NCBI RefSeq assembly: GCF_001039355.2
Contig: NW_019773514.1
Span: forward strand, 736,147 to 783,650
Source of the DNA: Lingula anatina
Lineage: Eukaryota > Brachiopoda > Lingulata > Lingulida > Lingulidae
Reading direction: 5' to 3'
DNA length: 47,504 bases
A program made the position numbers and the translations under genes. The notes beneath the pieces were generated by a model. It saw only the letters and a list, made by a program, of their open reading frames with translations. It was not told the origin of the DNA and searched no databases. This document shows positions 35,106 to 45,900 of the stretch, piece by piece (position 1 is the stretch's first letter; each line of letters starts with the position of its first letter).

Positions 35106-35819
35106 ATTGTGTGTTTAGACCAGTCTGAAGATGCAGATGCTGTTTTTCCACCCCTTATTATACACCCCCACTATTTTTCTTTTGAGTCATTTTTTGAAGA
35201 ATGCAAAATGAAAAGTTATTTCAGAATTTTATTTCTAAAAACATGTTGAAACGTACAGTGTATCTGCAATTTTGTAAGTCACATAGGATTGGCCAAATAT
35301 CTAGGATGTGACCTGCAAATAGATTTGTTTTACCAACCCTTCTTTTTTTTACTTGCAAAGTTTGTGTGGGAATAGAAGTGTCACTGGGAGTTATCTTCAA
35401 CCACCTATACAGGTAGAGAGAATCTAATTGTAGGCTGCCTCTGGCAGTGCGGATAAGGTCAATGAACTTACTTAACATCTTCATCCACTTGTATCACATT
35501 GGAGAACATGGAATAGAATGTCTGCAGTTCCTTTTTGTGCCAGGAGGACTAGCCGTCTGACATAAAAGGGTATATTTTGCGAACTGAGAGTTTGTGATTA
35601 TTCCAAATTTCTACCCATTATTTTTGTGACAATCTGAATCATGATATATATATACAGTATTTGACTTTTATTTTTCTAATGAATTTTATGTTCAAATTTT
35701 AGAACATAGGTGGGATTTTTTTTTTCTGAATGTTTTTTCCATCAGTCTCTTTTGGGTAACAACATGCAATTTCCGAGCAGAAAGATTAAAACAGTTGTAT
35801 AAACAACCAAGCTGTTACA

Positions 35820-36090
35820 GCCTTAGGTGGTATTATACCTAGGTCTTGTTATTTGGCACATCCAAGGTTTGCTAAGGTGACGGCACAAGAAGGTAAAAAG
35901 TGCTGTTGAGCTCAGAATGGAACACCTAATTAACAAATTAAGGTGAAAGGTACCTGAGGTGTGTGAGTTTGGCCCTCAGCAGGAGACCAGTAGTCAAGGT
36001 GACTGCGCTAAGAGGTAAAAACTACTTCCCTTAATGAATAGAACAGCTAGAAACCTAATTTAAGCAGCAAGGTGTAAGGTAGTGCCCTCT
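35820..36090 (+). repeat. Imperfect ~122-bp direct repeat rich in AGGTG words
   Basis: AAGGTGACGGCACAAGAAGG with TAAAAA (35873 on) is repeated as AAGGTGACTGCGCTAAGAGG with TAAAAA (35995 on). AAGGTG/GAGGTG occurs at about 35874, 35941, 35956, 35995 and 36069, with CACCT near 35923. AGGTG is the core of T-box half-sites (AGGTGTGA) and overlaps Snail/ZEB E-boxes (CAGGTG). A regulatory role is inference. Confidence 0.4.
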
Positions 36091-37000
36091 CCATCACCTG
36101 TACAAACAGTTCCAGTTGGCAGTAGTTTTGTGATGAATGGCAACATGATGTAAGCCAAATCAGATTTGATAGTTATAAATAATATCAATAATCAGTCAAA
36201 CTGATATAAATACTTGGAAGGTGACAACATTTTGAATGAAGGGGGAATGTAACCTAGATCACTAGGTATCACCAATATGTCTTCAGGCTACCTATGAAAT
36301 TATAAAAGGGTGAGGATGGGGGGTAACAGGATGTAATGATTACATCATGGTTGTCGGAAACATATTATACATTACATAAGACAATTAACCACAAATGAAA
36401 TATTTTGGAGAAAAAGTATATATTTTCTTCTCTTTTAATTCAATTTAATTACCAGGAAGGAAAAGTTATTGGTATGAATCACAGGAAATAATTAATTGAT
36501 GTCAAATTGGACCTGTAGTTTTAAAGAGTATTGAGTTTCAGTTAAAAAAAGGGTAAACCAATATTTGGCAAAGAGACTTGTGCAAAATTTACAAATGTTG
36601 TGTTTTAAGTTGTTAAACTAATTCATGAAAGCAGAGATAGAATTTAAAAAAATGTTTTTTCTCATAATATAATAGATTATGTTAAAACACAAAATGAATT
36701 AAAAAAAAAAAGTATTTAGGTAATGAAATTTCAATACGCTGTATATTTTGACAGCAAAGCATTAAAAGCAAAGCAAAGTCTTGATTGCCTGCATACTCAC
36801 ATGCTCAGATTATCTCAATCGTACCTAAAACTGTCTTTGTTTTCCAAAAAGCACAATGACTGTAATTATGATAACCATAATAACATTATTTACTGGGTAA
36901 TGTCTGAGAAACGGGTAATAAAACTTGCTTTCTTCATAGTTTACAGGATGGCAATTACACACACTCAGCACAGGTTTATCATTTTGAAGAAACAAACGAA
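36091..37000 (+). other. Putative intronic DNA
   Basis: No exon recognised. The longest frame in the window (137 codons, 36723-37136) starts here and runs into the duplicated block. Only its last ~45 codons are represented in the second copy, it has no recognisable domain, and its composition is that of AT-rich DNA, so I do not call it. Confidence 0.45.
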
Positions 37001-37133
37001 TGCAAATTGCAAATCAGTTTGCAATGTGAAATTGATGTCTTTTTGTTGGTGTAAAAAGTCTCTTGATATTAGTTCCCCATGTAGTGGAGAGCAACTTAAA
37101 GACACAGGGCCCCAAATTAGGATTTTATCAATT

Positions 37134-37596
37134 TGATATTCAATATACATATACCTGGCATCAGACTAACAAATTGAAGTTTCAGGATGAAAAGAGCAAT
37201 TAGTTCTTTGTAGCATGTTCAGCATAATAATTTATCCATGTGAATAGCTACAGGAATCATGTTAAGGCCCTTGGCTTGAATAGCCTGTGTAGCCTTAGCT
37301 TATACAGAATTCATGGCAAAGTATCATCTAAAGAAGGCCCAAGATGTGTGTGATAAACATTGTGAGTGAACACAATAATGAAATCTACATAGCCTCAATT
37401 TTCTCAGGTAAAGTGCTCATCAACGTGAATCTCTAGGTAAAAATCAATGGAAATTGGATTATTTATTGACGACAAGACAATCAGAGAAGTGCAGAATCAC
37501 CGCTCAATCACCTCCGCGCTGCACATTATTATGGGAAGGGGTCTGGCTGGGAGTTGGCTTATGGCGCGCAACTGAGATTTATGGTGCGATGCCTCT
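37134..37596 (+). promoter_or_regulatory. Candidate conserved non-coding element
   Basis: Against a ~3% background, this ~460-base stretch differs from its counterpart (about 43103-43565) at only one position that I can find. It is GC-richer in its 3' half (CCTCCGCGCTGCAC, ATGGCGCGCAACTGAG). Within it, TTCTCAG/GTAAAG and CTCTAG/GTAAAA bracket 29 bases (37408-37436) that look like a micro-exon, but no frame through it is open. A 62-codon frame without an ATG start (37454-37642) shows only two differences, both synonymous. Low polymorphism suggests constraint; function is unknown. Confidence 0.4.
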
Positions 37597-39419
37597 CCTG
37601 TATCTTGCCATTTATTTTCTCGTTGTTGTTTTATTTTCATAATAATTATTATTCACCCCTGTGTGTGTTTTGGAGGGTGAGATCAGGTGCTTTTTAAACA
37701 TGAGGAGAAAACTGGAAGGGGGGAGTCTGGAGGGGGGGTCCTTCAAATTGACAAAATGACTTTTCTTGTTCTTCTCTGGAATCTCACTGAATATATGTTG
37801 TTCAGATTGATTTAAACTAAGTGTTATTTTGTAAATTTAGTATAAATGATGTGTTCAGAATTTGTTCATGATTTTACAATTAAAACACCTTTTTCTTTCT
37901 TTTTGCTTTCTTTTCTTAATTTTTGTTTTCATTTTCAAAGAATGAAGTGAGCAGTTGTTAAACCAAATGGTTTGAAATAAAGAATAATATTAAAAATATT
38001 TTTGTTGGTGTTTTTGATAGTATACTTTAATCATTTATGTAAACTAAACAACAGCATCTTTTTTTCACTGTTATAAAATAAACCCTTGGTCCCGTAACTA
38101 AATTATGAGAAGAATCTTGATTTTACAAAAATAATACTTGTAAATGTTATGCTGAAATGCAAGTTAAATAGTATACAAATGATAATATGTATAGTTTAAA
38201 TAATGAATACCAAAACCTTTTTTCAAAATGTTGATGTAAAAAATACATATATATCTATGACCAAGGCAAAACTTATTTTGATTATAGAAAAAAAATTAAA
38301 ATAAAAAAAGACAAGAAAAAATATCTTAGATATATGTATGATATATGTAGGTAATAATAAAATTCTGCAGCCTAAGTTGCCCAGCCTCCAGGTGGTCTTA
38401 CAATTGATATAAAACCCTTCCACACATAACCTGTACCTGCTAGGAAATAAACAACAGGGCTAAATTGTCTCATTGTTTCTGGTTATGTGGATCAGACAGC
38501 ATTATGTCTATAGTGCTTGTTCCTGCAATTGGATGGAGGGTGATTTATGTCACAGTTAATTGGATCTGGGAGAAGAGTTACCCCGTGCCATTCAGGTATG
38601 TTTAGTTGTGCAATAGGGGAAGAAAGGCGAAGTGATCCTGGATTTTATGAAAGAAGTAAAAGGATGAAAAAAGTTTTAAAGAAGGAAAGAAATTCTGGCC
38701 AATATTGTTAATTAATAGATCAAATGGGTGTTGTTAAAACCGAAGAGATGTATGGCACATGTGAAATAATATTTCAGATTTCTTTCTGTTTCTGGCATAC
38801 CTAGTTTGTTAAATAGATTTGTCATACATGTACCTGAATCTGTGATTGATATTATTACATATTTACCTATTTATGATAATAGGATTTTTAAAACTTAATT
38901 TTGAAGAAACCATGTGAAGTGAGAGTGATTAAATGTAGCTCACAAGGTCAGGTTTGACTTCTTGTTTCAATAATAGTAATATCACAGAGGAAACGCATAC
39001 AGTGCAGCATTATAAAAACAAGAAGTGAAAACAATGAGGTCCATATCAGGTCATTCAATAATTAGCCCTTCTCTTTTAACCATGTGGCTGTGGGAGATAA
39101 CGAAACTCCTAATAATTAGTCAATTAATGCATGCTGGTTCTGAATTAAAAGTGAGGAAAAGATACTAAAATAGAGTAAAAAGACAAACAATCCATGATAT
39201 ATGATTTGATTTGAGCTAAAAATGTAGGTTGATTTGAGAGCATTTTTTGTTTTTCTTTTTATTTTATCCATTTTATAATATATTAAAGTCAGAAAATCTG
39301 TCTCAGCAATAAGGAAATTTTTCACGTGATGGCAAGCTATCTTATGGCCTTGGCTTTTAAAACAGTATAACATGTTCTTATGTAAAATAAGAATTAAATC
39401 CCATGGTAAGACTGATTTC

Positions 39420-39560
39420 CCCACTGTAGGGTTGCATCAATGGCATATCTTCAGAGTGTACATAATCCAAGAAGACATCCTTTTGTTTCCACGCAGCCAA
39501 TGCATGGTCAGTAGTGCGTGTCACATGGCACGTGTTTGCACCTCGGAATGCTGGTCTGTG
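39420..39560 (+). promoter_or_regulatory. Candidate conserved element with CACGTG E-box
   Basis: About 130 bases that include GTTTCCACGCAGCCAATGC, a CCAAT word and GTCACATGGCACGTGTTTGC are almost unchanged between the two copies (one visible difference, near 39440). Overlapping minus-strand frames of similar length in both copies (39378-39596 and 45311-45514) diverge at their ends. An enhancer-like role is inference. Confidence 0.3.
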
Positions 39561-40629
39561 TCGTAAGATAACAGTACCCACTTCACCTACTGACAAAGTA
39601 AAGGTACTGAGTATGAGAGACTTAACTTCCAGCAGTGGGCAGAGTGAAGTTGACTATATATTAGGTCAAATTTTACAATGTTTGAATAAAATGCAAACCA
39701 CCATGCCAGGTATATGGTTTTAAGGTATGAGAAGAATGTGCACTACATAAAGTAATTTTGTTGTAGAAATAAGGTTTTGTTATGCTTTAGTTGGATTTTA
39801 AGAAGATATCAAAATGTGTACTGTTTTAAACTGTAGAGCATTTGAAGGGATTCAACCTAAGAAGTTCTCAGATCTGAAATTTGTGAAATAAAATATTTTT
39901 TAATAATTATTTTAAGAAAATTAATTAAATAATTGTTTGTTGTTGATACTTTTATTATCATCAAGAATTTACTGTGAAATGAAAAATACTTAGTGAATAT
40001 ATAGATTGTTTGGCTATAGGGATATTTAAAGGATAATATTTTGATATTTATAGTACAAAGAAATTATTTGCAATGAAAAATATGCTTTTGATAAATTGTT
40101 ATGAGCATAAGATGATATTTTGAAAGATAAAAAAAAACATTTTAGTAAATGGAGACAGATAAAATTATGATGTTACCATAAACCCTAAAGCACATTTTCA
40201 TTAGCTAAAATGTGGAATAAGTTCTCCTCATTTCCTTAAAAAACTGCATTTGATTATACTTTTTATCTCTTGATTCTTATGCCATGGTACTTGATCACCA
40301 GCCAAAAGAAACTGATAGTCATAGTTGGATCTTATTGTTTCTGTTGACTCAATGCCATGTTTTTTTATCTTTATATTTGCAGCAGGTTTAAATTACTGTA
40401 ATTACTCACAGATACCAAACTCGCATCTATCTGTAAGTTTATAGTTTGATATTATTCTAACTGAGATAATATTATCAACATTTTATGGCAGGTATCCAAC
40501 CTGTTTAGAAGAACTTGTGAATCTTTTTTTGTGGATTAATTAACAGTTTTGTTTTGATTTTGAGACGCATTTTCATATTCCAGATCCACGTTTTTAGGAA
40601 CCTTAAGTCAAATTTGTGCTATTTTCTTC

Positions 40630-40950
40630 TCATGATAATGACAATATTTTGAAAACTTATCAGAAAGATTGTTTATGGCCAAAGGAATTGTATTTCCTGA
40701 TGTTTTAGTTAAAGTAATCATTTACTTCAAAACAATTATTGAAAACTTTTACATCAAAGAAGTTTAAAGATCTAATCTTTATTTTACCAGAAGGATGGGT
40801 TTTAGCCAACTCTCTTGTGATGGTACAGGTAATCCTATAATTACTAATTATCATTCCACTTCAGTGGTATATTACCTAATGTGCATGCAAAGGCATTGAT
40901 GTCTTGGATATAACTGTGACAGATGTCATTATCAACAATGACAGTGAGCA
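40630..40950 (+). promoter_or_regulatory. Candidate conserved element
   Basis: Two adjoining stretches (about 40630-40765 and 40790-40940) show no difference that I can see from the counterpart at about 46555-46880, while the ~25 bases between them differ at several positions. They contain TAATTACTAATTATC, a cluster of homeodomain-type TAAT cores. Constraint is suggested, not shown. Confidence 0.3.
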
Positions 40951-41291
40951 AGGACAAGACTGGAGATGATGATGAACATCAGAATGCCATGCCTTCATCA
41001 GCTGGCAAAGTTTTTACATGTAAGACAACAGCATTAATGAAGATGTTTCGTGATTTTCATATTCACAGCTCTCGCACATTAGTGACTTTGGTGTGAGGTC
41101 GGAGATTAGTATTCTTTTTTTTTTTTATTATTTCTTGGGGTTCCATTGATAGTAGTTTGAATTAAAGTTTGTTTTTTTTTCCTGAACTCCCTATGGAAAA
41201 TGCTTGATTCCAATTGGCCTAATATAATTCAGACAAAACTCCTTCCCTTATTCATTACTTCCCAGTTGTAAAAAAAGTAGTGCTTTAATTA

Positions 41292-41488
41292 GAGCACATT
41301 CAGAACAGGAAACTAACCAATCCCCGGATCAAATATGGCTGACCCAATTGAATGCTTGTTGCATAATTCCCGCTGGGAATCATATTCATATTCAGTGTCT
41401 GATCAGGAATGAAGTGGCAAGCTTTTTAGTGGGTCGCCATATTTGATCTGGAGATTTTTTAGTCTGCTGTTCAGCTCCGAATGCACTC
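41292..41488. mobile_element. Hairpin MITE, PIF/Harbinger-like (family F-related)
   Basis: Ends are GAGCACATTCAG and, in reverse complement, GAGTGCATTCGG. Inner arm words GATCAAATATGGC and GACCCA pair with the far side (reverse complement GATCAAATATGGCGACCCA). ACTAA..ATC and AAATATGGC are shared with the element at 32452-32715. TTA lies on the left flank and ATA on the right. The same insertion is present in the second copy. Confidence 0.6.
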
Positions 41489-41584
41489 ATAGGGGGTTGC
41501 TTTTGAGTAGAAGCATTGAGAAGTTAAGACTAATCTTTTTCTGTTAAAATTGATCCTAACATGGCTACTTTACTAGACTTCTTT

Positions 41585-42968
41585 TACTATAATTTGATTT
41601 TGTTTCGAAATTTGTTTTCAGTTTTTGCCGCTTTGATCTTCTTTTGGTGAAATAAGGAGATTTCCAAATTCAAAAGATGTTGGATTCATGTACAAAGATT
41701 TAACAAATCACAGAACACCTTTTGCACTCCTGACTATTAAAGTAAAAAAGTGTAAGCATGGTAAAAAAAATCTTTGTGAAATAAAACAACTCTCTCTTTG
41801 ATTAATCCTTTCATTTGCACTCACAGAGTGGTAATTACACCTCTGGCTCTGAACGGTGGGATTAGAACTAATGTTACTTTAAATAGGAACTGGCTGCTGT
41901 GTAATTAGTATCTCCCATGTTTTCTCTGCACAATTACCTTCCTTGTTGTTTCCTGCTTTTACGGTGGTATTTTTTTCAGGTCAGGGCATCCTTTCAGGAA
42001 GACTGTGACCTTATTACTGGTGTTTTGATTGATTTAATTTCTCATATGGCAAACAAAGGAATTGCCACAGTTGCCATTTAGCACCTACATTTGTCAGAAT
42101 TAGATGAATGCATAAGATTGAAGGAATGGTGCGTGTAATTGTAAGACATACCATAATATATTGTTTTTTAACATCATTTGAATTCTTTCCATGGTCTCTC
42201 ATTCTTAGAATTTTTTTTTTCTTGAATTATAAAACTATAAGCCTTGTGATAGGCCAAGGCAAGCAAAATGGGGGCATGTGAGCTGATGGGGGGGGGGGAG
42301 GAGGGGACAGTTTTTTCCCATGTGTGCGTCACTGTACACCTCATTGGAAAAACCATCATTAAAACCAGCAATTGAAAGCTGTGTCACAAAATAACAAATG
42401 TTTTAGTACTTGTAATTTAAACAGTAGTCACCAGGTTGTACTAATATGTCTGGTTCAAGATGGCTATTTGATTGGAGGATGGAGACAGTGTGGTGACTCC
42501 TGGAGATTGAAGGGATAACAGCCATGTTGTCTAGTGGTCTCTGTGTCTTCTTCTTCAGGAGACCAATAATGCACCTTGGATTGACTGATAGCAAGTTTGA
42601 AAAAATTGAAATATATTGAGAAAAAGTTTTGGAGAATTTTTTGAGAGAGAGATCGAGAGAGAGAAAGAACTTGTGTCACCAGTCACCAAAAAAAATAATC
42701 AAAATTTAACAACAAAATGCCACAAAGATCCAGTTCATGCAACTGCTGCCTTGATATTCAATAAACTAATATTCAATAAACTAATGTTCATACCTTTCAT
42801 AGAACATTTATGCTGTAGAAACACAAAAGACAACCTGTGCCTTAATTGATAATTTTCTCCAATATTCTTTTTTATTGGAGGAATATAATGTGTCTGACCA
42901 TTGGACTGTAAACGATTTATAGCTTATTTAGTTGATGTGTACCAGCAGCCAGCACAAACGTAACAAGT
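41585..42968 (+). other. Putative intronic DNA up to the single-N join
   Basis: Its counterpart, if any, lies beyond the window. The segment 41820-41960 contains TAATTACACCTC and GTAATTAGTATC (homeodomain-type cores) in a somewhat GC-richer setting and could be regulatory. A direct repeat of ATTCAATAAACTA(A/AT) lies at about 42757-42786, and a G-rich run at 42287-42298. No exon recognised. Confidence 0.4.
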
Positions 42969-42969
42969 N
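42969..42969. other. Single-N assembly join
   Basis: A lone N precisely where homology to 37001 begins, the same situation as at 4374. It indicates a contig join with unresolved overlap. Confidence 0.85.
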
Positions 42970-45900
42970 TGCAAATTGCAAATCAGTTTGCAATGTGAAA
43001 TTGATGTCTTTTTGTTGGTGTAAAAAGTCTCTTGATATTAGTTCACCATGTAGTGGAGAGCAACTTAAAGACACAGGGCCCCGAATTAGGATTTTATCAA
43101 TTTAATATTCAATATACATATACCTGGCATCAGACTAACAAATTGAAGTTTCAGGATGAAAAGAGCAATTAGTTCTTTGTAGCATGTTCAGCATAATAAT
43201 TTATCCATGTGAATAGCTACAGGAATCATGTTAAGGCCCTTGGCTTGAATAGCCTGTGTAGCCTTAGCTTATACAGAATTCATGGCAAAGTATCATCTAA
43301 AGAAGGCCCAAGATGTGTGTGATGAACATTGTGAGTGAACACAATAATGAAATCTACATAGCCTCAATTTTCTCAGGTAAAGTGCTCATCAACGTGAATC
43401 TCTAGGTAAAAATCAATGGAAATTGGATTATTTATTGACGACAAGACAATCAGAGAAGTGCAGAATCACCGCTCAATCACCTCCGCGCTGCACATTATTA
43501 TGGGAAGGGGTCTGGCTGGGAGTTGGCTTATGGCGCGCAACTGAGATTTATGGTGCGATGCCTCTTCTGTATCTTGCCATTTATTTTCTTGTTGTTGTTT
43601 TATTTTCATAATAATTATTATTCACCCCACTGTGTGTTTTGGAGGGTGAGATCAGGTGCTTTTTAAACATGAGGAGAAATCTGGAGGGGGGGGTCCTTCA
43701 AATTGACAAAATGACTTTTCTTGTTCTTCTCTGGAATCACACTGAATATATGTTGTTCAGATTGATTTAAACTAAGTGTTATTTTGTAAATTTAGTATAA
43801 ATGATGTGTTTAGAATTTGTTCATGATTTCACAATTAAAACACCTTTTTTCTTTCTTTTTGCTTTCTTTTCTTAATTTTTTTTTCAATTTCAAAGAATGA
43901 AGTGAGCAGTTGTTAAACCAAATGGTTTGAAATAAAGAATAATATTAAAAATATTTTTGTTGGTGTTTTTAATAGTATACTTTAATCATTTATGTAAACT
44001 AAACAACAGCATCTTTTTTTCACTATTATAAAATAAACTCTTGGTCCCTTAACTAAATTATGAGAAGAATCTTGATTTTACAAAAATAATACTTGTAAAT
44101 GTTATGCCGAAATGCAAGTGAAATAGTATACAAATGAAAATATGTGTATGGTAGAATATTGAATACCAAAACCTTTTTCCAAGATGTAGATGTAAAGAAA
44201 ATATATACATATCTATGACCAAAGCAAAACTGATTTTGATTTAAAAAAAAAAAGACAAAAAATAATATCCTAGATGATATATGTAGGTAATAATAAAATT
44301 GTGAAGCCTAAGTTGCCCAGCCTCCAGGTGGTCTTACAGTTGATATAAAACCCTTCCACACATAACCTGTACCTGCTAGGAAATAAACAACAGGGCTAAA
44401 TTGTCTCATTGTTTCTGGTTATGTGGATCAGACAGCATTATGTCTATAGTGCTTGTTCCAGCAATTGGATGGAGGGTGATTTATGTCACAGTTAATTGGA
44501 TCTGGGAGAAGAGTTAACCCGTGCCATTCAGGTATGTTGTGCAATAGGGGAAGAAAGGCTAAGTGATCCTGAATTTTATGAAAGAAGTAAAAGGATGAAA
44601 AAAGTTTGAAAGAAGGAAAGAAATTCTGGTCGATACTGTTAATTAATAGATCAAATGGGTGAGATCAAATGTATGGCGTATGTGAAGAAATATTTCAAAT
44701 TTTTTCTGTTTAAATTACTAAGTTTCAGGCATGCCTAGTTGGTTAAGTAGATTTGTCATACATGTACCTGAATCTGTGATTGATATTATTACGTATTTAC
44801 CTATTTATGATAATAGGATTTTTAAAACTTAATTTTGAAGAAACCATGTGAAGTGAGAGTGATTAAATGTAGCTCACAAGGTCAGGTTTGACTTCTTGTT
44901 TCAATAATAGTAATATCATGAAGGAAACACATACAGTACAGCATTATAAAAACAAGAAGTGAAAACAATGAGGTCCATATCAGGTCATTCAATAATTAGC
45001 CCTTCTCTTTTAACCATGTGGCTTTGGGAGATAACGAAACTCCTAATAATTAGTCAATTAATGCATGCTGGTTCTGAATTAAAAGTGGGGAAAAGACACT
45101 AAAATAGATTAAAAAGACAAACAATCCATGATGTATGATTTGATTTGAGCTAAAAATGTAGGTTGATTTGAGAGCATTTTTGTTTTTCTTTTTCTTTTAT
45201 CCATTTTATGATATATTAAAGTCAGAAAATCTGTCTCAGCAATAAGGAAAGTTTTAACGTGATGGCAAGCTATCTTATGGCCTTGGCTTTTAAAACAGTA
45301 TAACATGTTCTTATGTAAAATAAGAATTAAATCCCATGGTAAGACAAATTTCCCCACTGTAGGGTTGCATCAATAGCATATCTTCAGAGTGTACATAATC
45401 CAAGAAGACATCCTTTTGTTTCCACGCAGCCAATGCATGGTCAGTAGTGCGTGTCACATGGCACGTGTTTGCACCTCGGAATGCTGGTCTGTGTCGTAAG
45501 ATAACAGAACTCACTTCACCTACTGACAGAGTAAAGGTACTGAGTATGAGAGACTTGACTTCCAGCAGTGGGCAGAGTGAAGTTGAATATATATTAGGTC
45601 AAATTTTACAATGTTTGAATTAAATGAAAACCACCATGCCAGGTATATGGTTTTAATGTATGAGAAGAACATGCACTACAAATTTTGTTGTAGAAATAAG
45701 GTTTTGTTATGCTTTAGTTGTATTTTAAGAAGATTTCAAAATGTGTACTGTTTTAAACTGTAGAGCATTTGAAGGGATTCAACCTAAGAAGTCGTCAGAT
45801 CTGAAATTTATGAAATAAAAATTTTTTTTAATCATTTTTTAAAGAAATTAAATAATTGTTTGTTGTTAATATTTTTATTATCATCAAGAATTTACAGTGA

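Larger units (their letters stand above)
37001..41584. repeat. First copy of a >4.5-kb duplicated block (likely allelic)
   Basis: Collinear with 42970-47504 over its whole length, at an initial offset of 5969 bases. In a ~350-base sample (40440-40790) I count about 11 substitutions and one indel (~3%). Elsewhere there are indels of 5-16 bases, for example in the G-rich run near 37720 and at 38600. Some sub-blocks are nearly identical. The second copy begins immediately after a lone N, so this is most simply two haplotypes left in tandem. The block would continue to 42968 if its partner extends beyond the window. Confidence 0.85.

Noticed and set aside
36723-37136. 137-codon plus-strand open frame, the longest in the window
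   Set aside because: No domain, signal or compositional contrast. It is AT-rich, and it straddles the boundary of the duplicated block. A frame of this length is expected by chance in 47 kb on six frames.
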